This document shows positions 1 to 12,117 of a stretch of 64,000 nucleotides of DNA, in pieces. The notes under the pieces were generated by a model. That model saw nothing but the letters and a program-made list of their open reading frames with translations. It made no database searches and had not been told where the DNA came from. The number at the start of each line of letters is the position of its first letter. Position 1 is the first letter of the stretch. A program made the position numbers and the translations under genes. This DNA comes from Micractinium sp. NFX-FRZ (Eukaryota > Chlorophyta > Trebouxiophyceae > Chlorellales > Chlorellaceae), in assembly GCA_029339195.1 (NCBI GenBank), contig JAPTJF010000083.1:1-64000 (forward strand), given 5' to 3'.

Positions 1-333
1 CTCCCCCCCTTCCCCCTTTCCACCCCCCCGGCTGTACGGCGGGGCTGCGCCCCACCCCCCCAAACCGGCATTTTCCCTGCCCCCGCCCGGCGCGGGGGTG
101 GGGGGGCGCTGCAAGCTTGCAAGCGGCTGCGCGCCCATCATGGTTAGGTATTGCTCACTCCACGCAATCATGGTATGAGACCTGCTTGCAGAATTAGAAG
201 GCTCGAGCGGCTCCCTCAGGCGTTCACTCCTCACATCGGTGCGTGCGCCTGGTTCAGCAGCGGTCGAGAATGCCGCTCAGCAGTGCTGCCAAGCGGCCAT
301 CCACCAACCCACCTCCCCGCCACTTCACTGCAG

Positions 334-3300
334 GGAGGCAGCTGGGCAGCTGTGCCAGCTGAGAGCACGGGCCTCTCATCTGGCTCTGCAGACTATGAAA
401 CGCTGGCCGTTGGCCCTGGGGGCATTCCGATGATCGCTTACCAGGCGGGTGGCTGCCACTGGGCCCATGCAGCAAGCTGGCACTGTCCCCGCCACCCTCG
501 CACCTTGCTTTGTTAGCGTGGCCCGCCAGCAGCGCTGCCCTGTGCCGGCCCCACCACTGCCACACCTCCCGCCTCCTGCCTGAAATGAGCTCCGTACCTT
601 GGAGGCTGCCCCGTGACGTGTGCCTGCCTGGCATCCCTCCTGCCATGTGACCGCTCACACTTGCATGCCTGCCTATCCCTCCTGCCATGTGACCGCTCAC
701 ACTTGCAGGACACCTCGCCCGGTGCGGGCGGCAAGCTGACTGTTGCACTGTTTGACGGGACCAGCTGGGTGGCGGTGGGGTCCCCTGGCGGCGTCGTGTC
801 CGCAGGGCAGGCCACCCACCTCAGCCTGGCGGTCGAGACTGGTACCGGCGCACCCGTGGTGGCTTACAGTGTACGTGGGTGGGTGAGCCAGTCGGGCTCA
901 GTGTAAGCATGCCGCTGGTAGCTAGCAGCGCTGGGGGGGCCCGGGCACCCCTCTGAAGCCCCGGGGAAGGGGGGGAACACCCCTCTGGCTCTGGGCATTG
1001 CACCGGCAGTTGGCGGCGCCAATGTGCACATTCCCATGTCCTCCCCTTGCCCCTTCCTTCCGGCCTGCAGGACGGCACAAAAGCCGACAAGCTCTCGGTG
1101 CAGCGCTTTGACGGCAGCCAGTGGCAACACTACAACGCGGCGGGCATCAGCGCCGGTGCCGCCGCAGATGTGCAGCTGGCGCTTGACTCCAGCAACAACC
1201 CAGTTGTGTGCTACCAGGCAAGCATAGCCAGCTGGACGAGCTGCTGAAGCAGGGGAGATTGTTAGGCAGGCAGGCCGGGTGGCAGCAAGCTGTGGAGGGC
1301 CAGGTGGGGTTGGGATGGACGGACACTGCCCGCCCGCCTGCCTGCCTGCCTATCTTCTGGGGCGCTGAAAATCAATGACTCGTTTACCGCCGACCCTGCA
1401 GGACGGTTCGGTTGGAGACAAGCCCTCCTGCCTGCGGTGGGTGCCCGGTTCACCCGGCACGTGGGCCTACATCGGAGGCGGGGCGGGGCTGTACGCCGGA
1501 GCTGCCCGCTATCTGTCAATGGCTCTGGATGCCTCGGGCCAGCCTGCCATCTCTTTCAGGTAAGGTGCCAACTGTACTGCAGGCTATGTATGGGCGGTCT
1601 CATCTGACCTGCGTGCAGCGCTCATGCTGGGCCGGGGTGGCTGGGGTGGGTTGTTTTCAGCATGGCTCGACTTGGCCAGCGAGGCTCAAGCATGTATACA
1701 CGCGTGCAGCACTGCGGAGGAGGGTGCGACCGGCAGCCCCCGCTTGGGGCCGACTGCAGCAGCACCCTGGCCGAAGCTTCCGCCAGCAGCTGCCGAGGTG
1801 CTGCGGCTGCTGCGGTCCTGCTGTGGGAAGCTGCTGCTGAGCTACTGAGCTGCTGAGCTGCTGCCCGGCTCCCAACTGCTCCCCCCTGCTGGAGCCTGGC
1901 CTGCCGGAGGTGCTGTCAGGGGCCTTGTGTGGCCTGCAAGCAGCAGCGGCAGCAACTTGACATATCTTGTGGCCTTTGATCTGCTGCCGCTGCCCGGCGC
2001 CCCAAAACGCACGCAGGGACGGCTCCAAGAACAACAAACTCACCGTGCTGAGCTACAGCGGCGCGTCGGGCTGGCAGGTGCGCACCAGAGCTGCTCCCGA
2101 GGCACCGCCCTGCCGCTGGCCAGCCGCGGCATGCGTGCTGTGCGCGCTCTGCTGGCGAGACGGCATGCCTGCCGCCGCCGGCCTGTCCCACTGCACTCAC
2201 CCTCCCTTCCAGTCCTCCCCGCATGATCACACTCCCCGCTTCCCCACCACCCGCCGCCCTCGGTCCGACCCCTCCCTCGATGCAGCCGGTGGGTGCAGCC
2301 GGCTTCACCCCCTCCGCCGTCACCTACACAGCTCTGGCCCTCAACCCAATTGCCAACGCCTGGGTGGTGGCCTACAGCGATGGCGACTACTCACAGAAAG
2401 CCAGTGTGCAGGCATTCAACTCGAGCAGCGGGCAGTGGGAGGTGAGGAGGGGCACGTCAGGAGGCAGCCAGGGTCTGGTGGCACCCCCAGGGTTGTTGCA
2501 GCGGCGTCGGTGGTGGCGCTGGTGCTGGCCCCGCTTGCTGCTGCTGCTGCTGCGCTTCTGATCGCCCTGAATGAACTCGGGCGACACCTCCGCCTCCTCC
2601 GCCTCATACCTGCTCCCGCCCCCGCCCCATGCTCCCCAGCGCGGTGCATTGCTTACGCTCCCCTGGCCCCTGCCTCCCTGCCCTGCCTCCGCCCCTCCCC
2701 CGCTACCCCCCTGCCCGCAGTTTGTGGGCCCAGCTGGATTCTCTGCCAGAGAGGCCAACTGGCTGAAGCTGGTTGTGAGCCCCACAGGCACCCCAATTGT
2801 GGCCTACCAGCTCGACTTGGTGTTTGGCTACCGGCTGCACGTGCAGCAGCCGGCGGCAGACGGTGCGACCTGGGAAGACGTGGGCGGCGCTGCAGTGCTG
2901 GACAGCGCTGCTTCCCACCTGAGCCTGGCAATGGGGCCCTCGGGCCCCCTGCTGGCGTTCAAGGCTTCGCTCAACACTGGGAATGGCAAGGCACAAGTGA
3001 TGACGTTCACCCCGCCACCCTCCCCGCCGCCCCCCCTGGCGTCCCCCCACCCGCCGCCCACATCCTCACCTCCACCCCCTCAATCCTCCCCAGCGCCGCC
3101 CCCCAGTTCCTCTCCCCCGCCCCCTCAATCCTCCCCAGCGCCACCGCCCAGTTCCTCTCCCCCGCCCCCTCAATCCTCCCCACCGCCACCGCCCAGTTCC
3201 TCTCCCCCGCCCCCTCAATCCTCCCCATCGCCACCGCCCACATCCTCTCCCCCGCCCCCTCAATCCTCCCCATCGCCACCGCCCAGTTCCTCTCCCCCGC

Positions 3301-4028
3301 CCCCTCAATCCTCCCCATCGCCACCGCCCACACCCTCCTCACCTCCACCCCCTGAATCATCCTCCCCGCCGCCCCCCACACCCTCCCAGCCACCCCAGGA
3401 GTCTTCCCCACCGCCGCCCCCCAGTTCCTCTCCCCCACCCCCGGACTCCTCCCCACCGCCATTCCCGGAAGCATCCTCACCACCCCCCGCAAAACCCTCC
3501 CCGCCGCCCCCAACACCCTCCCCACCGCCGCCCGCATCCTCCCCGCCGCCTCCCCAGGCATCCTCCTCCCCACCGCCCCCCGTGCCAGTGCCCTCACCTG
3601 GTTCACCGCCACCTGCGCCAGTGCCCTCGCCCACCCCCCCGCCTTCACCGGCAGCCTCACCACCCCCACCAAAGCTCTCACCACTGCCCCCACCTCGCCC
3701 CCCTCCGCCCCGCCCCCCTCCTTTGCCGCGCCCCCCCTCCCCCAAACCACCCTCCCCACGCCCTCCCCCCCCTCCCAAACCATCATCGAAGAAACCACCG
3801 CCTCCCCCAAAGCCCAGGCCTTCCCCTCCCAAACCCAAGCCGCCTTCCCCTCCCCCCGCGCCTCCCCCACCCCCGCTGCCCACCCCCTGGGGCGCCAAAC
3901 TCTCCAAGAAGGAAGCCACCCGCCAGGCTCGTGCCCTCAAAAAGCTGAGCAGGAAGGCTCGCGAGGGGCTGCTCCCTGTGTGGCGCCGCAGGCGCGCCAT
4001 GCACACCCAGCTCAGCTCCCCAGCCTGA
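334..4028 (+). CDS. Repeat-domain plus Pro-rich (extensin/pherophorin-like) wall protein, 5' incomplete
   Basis: Visible exons: 334-444, 709-870, 1071-1217, 1402-1559, 2017-2077, 2286-2441, 2721-4028, about 700 residues. The first two thirds consist of ~50-residue repeats with the pattern LTV..FDG..W..VG, then LALD..G.PVVAYQ; most exons hold one repeat and end just after the AYQ/AYS motif. Repeats of this style are familiar from bacterial secreted proteins and look like beta-propeller blades (inference). From about 3010 the protein becomes Ser-Pro rich (SPPPPQSSP type), as in algal and plant hydroxyproline-rich wall glycoproteins, then ends in a basic tail rich in K and R. A role in wall or extracellular matrix is inferred. 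No initiator Met or signal peptide is visible; the start probably lies left of 334 or outside the window. The introns after 444 and 1217 appear to be GC-AG. Confidence 0.75.
634..708 (+). repeat. 42-bp direct duplication at an intron 3' end
   Basis: About 32 bases ending in cacttgca occur twice with a 42-base period (about 633-665 and 675-707). The second copy carries the acceptor used by the exon starting at 709; the first lacks the final G of the acceptor. Confidence 0.85.
3063..3332 (+). repeat. Six in-frame 45-bp coding repeats, Ser-Pro rich
   Basis: Six consecutive 45-base units start at 3063, 3108, 3153, 3198, 3243 and 3288. Each encodes 15 residues of the form SSPPPPQSSPxPPPS/T. Because 45 is a multiple of 3, copy-number change would keep the frame. 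Ser-(Pro)n tracts are known substrates for prolyl hydroxylation and O-arabinosylation in green algae and plants. Confidence 0.9.
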
Positions 4029-4134
4029 GTGTCTCAGGTTGTGAGCAAGGCCCAACTCTAGTCTAGCCTAGTCTTTACAGCTTTACACACCCTTTGTTAG
4101 AGGGGCCTTCAGCTTCATTTGGCCCAACTCATGG

Positions 4135-6730
4135 ATGACTGGCATCACTTGGCTTAGGTCCCGCCAGCTTCCTCAGCCTGCCAGTGCTGCTTCTGATCTG
4201 TCCAATTGTCGCAGGTTTGGGCGCAAGGGCAACACAACAGAGGCCGCGAAGGCGGCCTGGCACGCGAGCCTGGATCTGGTGATTGCAGTGAATGCCAACG
4301 AGAATGCCACGTGGGTGGCAGAGCTGAACGAGTTTGCAGACTTCAGCGCCCAGCAGCGCCTGGCGCGGCTGGGCCTGCTGCAGAGCGGCGGCAGCCAGCC
4401 GGCGGCGGCGGCGGCGGCGGCTGTGGCGGCGGCAGGGCGGCGCGGGGGTGGCAGTGCTGCCGCCACCGGCCGGCAGGTGCAGGAGGCGCTGCCTTCCTTC
4501 TTCAACTGGGCCACCCAGATCGACATCAACCCGGCAGATCAGGGGCAGTGGTGAGCTGGCACAGCGGGCGCTGCTGCGGGCTGCGCTGGCAGCGTGGGAG
4601 GAGGGAGGCGCTGGCCTGGTCGTGACAGCTTCTGCCGTTTGGGTGGGCCGCAGGGCGCGTGGAATGGAGCAGCCCCTGGCCACCTTCATTGTCAGCGCCA
4701 CGCACCGGCGCGGGGCCGCCCCTCCCCGTCCTGCGGGCTGCGCATGCAACTGCCACGAGCGCCGGAGGCACAGCCGCTCACAGCTGCACGTGCGCCTGCC
4801 GGCCTCCTCTCCCCTGCTGTGCGTGCTGTGCGTGCAGTGGGTCCTGCTGGGCTTTTGCCACCGTGGCCATGCTGGAGACGAGATACCTAGTCAAGGTGAG
4901 CGCAACTTCTGTGCTTTCATTCTGCGGTGGGGATAACTTTGCAACGGTGCATCGCCGGAAGGCCAGCAGGCACAGCATGGCCCAGCCGGTGCTCGGACGA
5001 GGGGCCAGTGAGGGCGAGCCGAGTACTTTCGATTTGTGTTGTTTCGGTGTTTCCTTACACCTACATATGTGCTTACACGTCACGGTGAACAAAGCAGTTG
5101 GGGTGTAAGTGCGTGGGAGGGGGAAGCTGCCCGTCATGGCTGGGGCACCACTTCAAACGGATGTGGGTATATTTCAGGAGACCCCCCGACAGTGAGGCTC
5201 CGCTCCCAGCCCCGCACGGTCAGGTCGCTGGCAAGCCCACCCCACCCCACCCGGAGCTGCCATGCCCATGCCTGCCCTGCCTCCCTGCAGTATGGCCAGA
5301 AGGTAGACCTCTCCCAGCAGCAGCTGGTGTCCTGTGACACATCCAACATGGGCTGCGACGGCGGCTACCCTTACAACGTGAGCCGCCCTTCCGTAGCCTG
5401 TCGCCTCAATCATGTGTGGCCTGTACAGTGGGCGGATGCCATTGCCTGGGGTTGTGGCTGCGGGGCGGCGCCAGGGCATGCCAGGCGCCTCCTTGACCTG
5501 ACGCGATCGATGCGCGTCGCTCCACCCCCCTCACCCACGCGAGCGCCGCTGTGCAGTCCGTGGCCTACCTTATATCATCAACTGGCATCGCCTTGGCAGC
5601 CGAGTTCCCATACAACTCGGGCCAGCAGGGCGCAAAGGCGTCCTGCAACGCCAGAGCAGTGAAGGCAGCTTCCAAGCGGGTGCCCAGGGTCATCAAGGGG
5701 CTCAAGGGCACCGCTAAGCAGCTGCTCACGCGGGACGAAGCCAAGGCCGCAATTCTTAGCGAGGGCCCCGTGCAAGCCGCGATGCTAGGTGCGGTGGAGC
5801 CGTGGGCCCCGCGACAGCGGCTTCTGCGGCGGCAGGCTGTCGTGTTGCAGTGAGAGGCAGTGCGCAGGCTGCTTCCCCCGCCTGCGTGGTGCGCTGACAT
5901 TGGCATGCCCCCATCCTTGTGGGTCAAACGTTTTTAAGCTGACGGATGTCACATACCCGGGCTCCGCTCCCTGCCTGGCTGCAGTTCGCCCCAACTTCTA
6001 CAATTACCGCTCTGGAGGTGCGCATATGCGATGAGCAGCTGCCGAGTGCAGGCGGCGCAGGCTGCCCGGTGTGCACAGCCGGGGGGTAGTGCACACCAGG
6101 TCCCTGCACACTGCTGGCACCTGAAACACCCGACTCCCACCGCCATGCGCCCGCCTGCCACCCACGCCATCAGCCGCAATCTTCTTCTCCTTCCTCCCCA
6201 TCCCTCCTGCCATGACCGGGCCACCCCAAACCCTGCACCCTCAAAACAGGCAACCCCTAATTCCTGACCTCTCCTGCCATGTGCAGTGTACTCCGATGGC
6301 GGCGGCACCGATGGCCACGCGATTCTGGTGGTTGGGTGGGACGACTCCCGTAGGGCATGGATCTGTCGTAACTCCTGGGGCCAGAATTGGGGTGAGTTCG
6401 GGCAGCTCAAGTCACTAGCTGGCCCCTCCAGCAAGCGGGGCGTGGATCTGCCGCAACGCCTGGGGCGGGGGTGGGTGAGCATGCACAGCCAGCGATGGTT
6501 GGGGCACCCCTGATGGCTGCAGGTGACCAGCCTGGCCCCCCATGCAAATCGTTGGTTGCACGGGGATGGCCAGTGCTTTGGGCTCCGGCGCAGCAGCCAC
6601 GCGCGCTCACACACTTGCACTGTTCGCACCACCAATATTTGTGCTGCCTGCAGGGGATGGGGGCTACTTTAAGATTCTGTACGGCAACAGCGGCATTGAT
6701 AAAGATATGTGGGCCGTGAGCGTGGCGTAG
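4135..6730 (+). CDS. Papain-family (C1A) cysteine protease
   Basis: Exons: about 4135-4550, 4838-4895, 5291-5377, 5557-5788, 5985-6017, 6287-6391, 6654-6730, about 335 residues. An I29-type propeptide is seen (LNEFADFS), then an Ala/Gly-rich linker, then the mature enzyme. Joining 4550 to 4838 restores the oxyanion Gln and active-site Cys motif GQCGSCWAF (Cys about 142). The catalytic His is in TDGHAILVVGW (about 286) and the Asn in CRNSWGQNWG (about 304); GCDGGYPYN is also typical. It should hydrolyse peptide bonds in a vacuolar or secretory compartment. The N-terminus is weak: the ATG at 4135 gives no signal peptide, and 4143-4214 could be exon or intron (AG|gtcc to gcag|G keeps frame). The gene starts only about 106 bases after the preceding stop. 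Confidence 0.9.
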
Positions 6731-7406
6731 GCAGGGGGCCTTGCAGCAGCAAGCTTGCTCCTGCATCCAACGGCTGGCACTTGCAGCGCAGCGCAGCGCA
6801 GCGCAGCAGCGCATCGATTGATTGATCGACCAGCAGATGTGGGCCGTGAGTGTGGGACGAGCTCGGCCCCTGCCTGGCCTGCTGATGCAGCCATCCCCAG
6901 GTGCCTTCCCAGCAGCCAGCACTCGCTCGGGCACACTCAGCCGGCAGCAGCCCCACTCCCAGCAAGAGAGCTTTGCGCTCACAACTCTCTCTCAGCAAAA
7001 GCAGCGCTCTCCACTCCCTGCACCCCCCTGACCAGCTTCTCTCGGCTTGCTTTCTTTGACCTTCGTCCCCCGTCCTGTCAGCTGATGTGCGCCCCCTGCC
7101 CGCCCATGCCAAGCTGCCGCTCTCGCGCTGGTGGTGCAAGGCCGGCAGCCTCGCTGGGGCAGGCTGCGCTGCAGTGCAGCAGGCCTGCGCCTGCCGCCCT
7201 ATCATGCATTGCCATTCCATACATGTACGTCAGTATTGCAAGGAAAGCAATGCAAATTCCACAGGAGCACCCTCGTTGGAAGTTCAGCGGGCACCGCGGC
7301 AGCCCCACCCAGGCTCAGCAGGCTCAGCATGCATGCCACGTACGCCCACGGCGCGCTGCACGCAGTGAAGGTGCAGCCAGAAGGATCACAACAGGGCGTC
7401 ACTGCA
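6731..7406. other. Intergenic between protease and transporter
   Basis: No gene seen. At 6835-6858 there is a near copy of the protease's final codons (6704-6727, encoding MWAVSV), and a short GCGCA run lies at 6786-6810. An in-frame ATG at 7329 upstream of the chosen transporter start (7407) is a possible alternative initiator. Confidence 0.6.
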
Positions 7407-10400
7407 ATGAAGCAGGCAGCAGGCTCCTCGGCAGCCCAGCGGTGGGCCTGGCTCCTGCTGGCCGCGGTGGTCCAGGCTTCCTGGGGCCTCTACCCAGTGG
7501 CCTGCCGCTACCTGCAGGCAAGTACCCAGATGCTGGGCGGTGGGGTTGAGGGCACTGTCGTGCGCCTGTGTGCGCACGCACCGTCCGAGGGGATTTGGTG
7601 ACCAGCCCCGCCTACTTCCTTCCTGCTTCTGCTTCTGCGTCCTGCCATGATTCCACATGGTCGCTCCCCCCTTGCCGCAAACTCCGGTGCCCGCAGAACC
7701 GGGCCCCCGTGCAGCTCACGGGATTGCAGGTCAGCTTGCTCATGAACTTGCTTGGCAGCGTTGCGCTGGCGCTGCTGTACACCCTGCCTCGGCTCTGGCA
7801 AAGTCGCGCCCGCGCACTGGCGCCGCCGCAGAGAGGCCTGCAGGTGGCCGACTGGCTGCGCCACCAGCTGCGCCGCCTGCGCCGCACTGCCAGCCTGCGC
7901 CCGCTGCTGGAGCTGCCGCGGGAGCTGGAGCGGCAGGCGGCGGGTGGGGAGCCAGCAGAGGGGGCGGCGATAGAGGTAGCAGAGCCAGTGACACCCCGAG
8001 GCCGCGGGCTGAGGCGGCCTTCGCTGATAGAAGACATTGCCAGCACTGGGCTGGCGGCGTCCCTGGTGCCAGAGGCAGTCAAGCTCAGCCTCACGATACA
8101 GTCTCCCAGCGTCACTACGCCTCGGCGGGCAACTGACAGCGTGGCAGCTGCCCGCCGCCGCCGCCGCCACTGGCTGTTGGGGCCAAGGGCGTGGCGGCGC
8201 CAGCTGCCGCTGTCCGCCCCCGTCTCCCCACGGTTCCCAGTTGGCAGGACTGCCCCCTGGCAGACTGCGGGCACCGGGTCGCAGAGCCCGACAGCTGCAG
8301 CGGCAGCAGCAGCAGCGGTGGCAGCTGCGTCCTCATCTGCCCCTGGCCCGGGTGCGGTGTGGCCTGGCAGCTGGGGGTCAGCAGGCAGCAGCTGGCTCGG
8401 AAGCCCAGCAGGCACCCCCCGCGCCGCCGCCACGTCAGCTCAGCGCCAGCTCATCCAGCCGCTGCTTCCTGCCCCGGAAGCCTCCCCGCCGCCCACGCCG
8501 CGCGGCGCGGCGCGCATGCAACTGCGGCTGCCACCGGGCAGCCCGCGCACGCCTCGTGGCGCACCTCCCCGCCCCCAGCCCCCAGCGCTGCCGGCGACGG
8601 CAGAAGCGGAGGCGGAGGGGGAAGCTGCGCCTGGGTGGGTGGGGGAGCCTGCTGCGGCTGAGCAGGAGGGTCGCTCGAGCCCTGGCCGGGGCGGCAGTGT
8701 TGGTAGCTGGTTCGGCATGCAACAGCCCCAGGGAGCTCAGGGGGCACCCGAGCTTGAGGATGCGCTGCACCAACCCCTGCTGGGACGTGAAGAGGAGGCG
8801 TGGGCGGCACAGGAGGGCGGGGGCCATCTGGATCTGGCGGAAGCAGAGGGGCCAGCAGCGGTGGAAGCAACAGTGGCTGAGGCAGCTGGCGTGTCAGCGG
8901 GACGCGAGGCAGGGCAGCATGCAATGGAGGGAGAGCAGGAGACGGTGCGCCTTCAGTTACTCCCCTTCACCCTCTACTCGCGATGGTCCACTCCGTATGT
9001 GCGGGCAGCAAGTGAGCGGTGTGCTGTGCTGTGCTGCATGCTGCGAGGCGCCACGCTGTGCCAAGCTATCTGCAGCACCAACCGAGACGCCCAACACCCG
9101 GCCGTCCCTGCCGTCCACCTTCACTGGCCGGCCTGACTGCGCTGCTGCGACGACAGGGGGTTGCAAACACGTGACTACAGCCATGCCCTGTCCTGGCGTC
9201 TTTGCCTCTGCCTCCACCAATTGCTGAGACTGCAGCCATGCCGCCTAGGCGCGCCTGCCAGTGTCCCCGCCGCCTCCACCCATCCCCCCTCGCCCTCCTG
9301 CATGCAGGCTCCACTGCCGCCCTGGCCGTCCTCTCCCTGGCCCTCATCTTCTCCGTGAAGTATGCCGGAGCCTACCAGTGCCAGATGGCAAGCAGGCAGT
9401 ACCGCTTCATTGCATTGCCGCACCATCCCTGCGCTGCCCGCCGCCATCCTTCTGCTGCCCATCTAGCTCGTGGAGTGGCGTCCCTCGTAGGCCCCACCCA
9501 AGCTCTTCATTCATTCATTCATTCAACAGCGTCGCTGCAACACGAAAGTGTGCCGCAGATGAACCCAAGCTCTTGCTTGCCCTGTGCTGCAGGTGGAGGT
9601 GCCCGGCACCTGGCCCCCCCTAGAGGGAACCTGGAAATGGTGATAACTCTGCCCCCGGTAGCCGCAGGGAACTGTATTGTGTGCCTGCTGTGCTTCAAAC
9701 CTCCACCCAGCGCCCTCTCTTGTGCCCCTCAGATCTTCATGCTCGGCCCGCTGTTTGTGGCCTTCATCTGCCGCCACCTGTACGGCATGCCTCTGCCCCC
9801 CCGCCTCTGGACTGCACTGGCCGGCATGCTGGCAGGTGGGCGGTGCCTCGTGCGGCGGCAGCTCAGCTGGGCCTGAGCCCAACGTGCTTGGCTGGCGTCC
9901 AGAATAAAAGATGCTTCCTGCCCGCACGCTTGATGGCCCACAAGCGCCCCGCCATGCCCAGCACCTGCACCGTTGCAGCAAGCATGCATGCACATGCTCA
10001 AGCTCATCCATCCAGGCTGCCTTCCCTTCGTGCCCTTTCATTTGCATCTCAAACCACCCCACCCACCCACCGGCACCCACCGGCACCCACCCCTGGCCCT
10101 CTTCTCCTCACCCCCACCCTCACCCCCGCTCGGCACCCCCCCCCCCCACACACACACTCCTGCTGCACGGCAGGTTCGGCCATGGTCATCCTGGGCAAGG
10201 GCGGCACCAGCTTTGGGACGCAGGGCCTGAATCTGCGGGAGGTGGCAGGGCTGGCGCTGGCCCTGCTGAGCGCGCTGAGCATGGCGGGCTACATGGTGCT
10301 GGTGCAGCGCACCAAAGACTTGCTCACAGGCAGGGTATCGTGTGTTGCATGCACACACAGTGCATGGCCAGCCTAAGCAGAGTTGATCGGTTGATTGGGG

Positions 10401-12117
10401 TCGAGGGCTGGGGGCAGGTTGGGGCAGGGCGGGTCGCGGTGTGCAACACGCCACTTGTTGGCGTCTAGGCGCCGGGGAGGGCAGGGGTGCTTGGGGAATG
10501 CTTCGGGGTTGGTTGGCGGCTGCAGAGGGCCGGGCTTGGCGTGCGAGCTGGGACACCCCGGACGTGTCCCCTTGCTGGCTCACATGTGCTGTGGCCCAAA
10601 GCAACAACATGTCCCCGCATCTTCAACCCCCCCACTGACTGCCCGCACGCGGCATGGCTGGTGCAGAGGAGGCCATACTGTGGATCAACTACAGGTGCCA
10701 CCACATGTGCACCCGGTCCCCCGCATTCCCAGCGAACCTGCCACTTTCCAGTCCCGCCGCCTGCCAGTCTGCCAGCCCCGCCTACCTGCCTGCCACGCTT
10801 TGCCGGCATGCCAGCGCTCAGCACTCGTCCACCCACCGACCCGCCTGAGTCCATGCTGAACGGCGCTCTCCGTCTTGGAACTCCTTTCTTTGCACCCATC
10901 CACCAGCTTACTCCCTCCCTCCCTCCCTGTCCCTGCCGTTGCAGCGTCCAAATGGTGCTGCCCCTGGGCCTGACCCTCCTGCTGGAGCCTCAGCACTGGC
11001 ACCACTTGTGGGAAGTCGGGTAGGCACGCCCGTAAAGCAACAACAGTCGTCAGAGGCAGTGCCTGAGTCACCGCATGCGGGATCCTGGTTGAGCCGTGAG
11101 TAGGAGCAACGAGTAGAAGAAGCAGCGACTCGGAGCAGATGCCGTGAATGGAGGCGGCAAGAAGGCAGCTGTGCAGGGCTGGTCGGGCAGTGTGGGCAGG
11201 CCAGCGTGGTCGCTCTCACCCCCCAGGAGAGTCGGAACTGCTCCAAGGCTAGCCAGCTAGCGTGAGGTTGCAGGTTGGGGCAGGCTGTGCATGCCGCTGC
11301 CAGGCCTTCCGGGCTCACATTGGCAGGCCTTGTACCACACCAACTTGCAGGAGGGAGGAGTGGGCGCTCATTGGGCTGGTGGCCGTGGTGGTCAATTGCG
11401 GCGCCAACCTGACGCAGCAGGTGCGGCGCCACGTGGCATGCCATGGCACAGCATGGGCTGGCGCTGCATGGAGCCTCTCTGCGTGTTGTCAGACCGCCTT
11501 GCGTGCAAGCAATGGGGGCAAGCACCCATGCCCTGGGGGGATGTGCACGCCGCCTCCTCCTCTGGGGAGCCTCCCCTGGCGCGCATGCTGGGCCTGCCTT
11601 TGTGGTTCTACACACTGACAACTTCTCTGTGTATAACACTGTCTTGACTCTGGTCTCGGGCCACAGCACGCCTCCCCTTGCCTGACCTCCTCCCCGCACG
11701 CCTCCTTCTGCATGCCTGCAGGTGACCATCCGCCGCCTGGGCGCACCCCTGACCGCCACCTTCCTGGGCCTGCGCCTGGTGGGAGCTGTCGCTCTCTCTG
11801 GTGAGCCTCAGCCTGGGCGGCCCCAGAAGGACTCCCCAGCAGCTCGGCTGCTGCTGGGATCCGAGGAAGCCGGCGGCAGGAGGGGTGTGTGCCTGCCGAC
11901 ATGCCCATATGCCCTGCCTGCATCAAGGGAGGAAGCGAGCAGGGCATGCTGCCCCACTGCTCCCGCGCCCTCCCTCCTCCTCCCTCCCCTGGCAGGCCCG
12001 CTGCTGGGCGAGCCGATCCGCGGCGGGTGGGAGGTGTGTGGCATGCTGGTAGTGCTGGCCACACTCACATGGTACCTGCTGCTACAGCAGCGCCTGGCTG
12101 GCCAGGCGGCTGGCTAG
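7407..12117 (+). CDS. EamA/DMT-type membrane transporter with large hydrophilic insert
   Basis: Exons: 7407-7517, 7697-9011, 9308-9387, 9733-9835, 10174-10329, 10667-10694, 10945-11019, 11351-11420, 11722-11800, 11996-12117, about 712 residues. Hydrophobic segments include AWLLLAAVVQASWGLYPV, then a pair around GLQVSLLMNLLGSVALALL, and seven or more further segments from 9308 on; the order (ALIFSVKYAGAY, MLGPLFVAF, MVILGKGGTSFG, LGEPIRGGWEV) fits the 10-TM drug/metabolite transporter fold. The substrate cannot be told. Between the second and third segments lie ~400 residues of Ala/Pro/Arg/Gln-rich sequence in one exon, which members of this superfamily normally lack. Three introns (after 7517, 9387, 10329) read as GC-AG. 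Start at 7407 (MKQAAGSS); 7329 would add 26 residues. Confidence 0.8.

Noticed and set aside
3880..4550. Single fused wall-protein/protease polypeptide by splicing out the stop at 4026-4028
   Set aside because: The GT donors I can see before the stop are in the wrong phase for the exon beginning at 4215; kept only as an open question in the findings.
5789..5984. Protease coding through LTDVTYPG before the exon at 5985
   Set aside because: No good acceptor precedes it; joining 5788 to 5985 gives MLVRPNFYNYRSG, the normal papain-family sequence.
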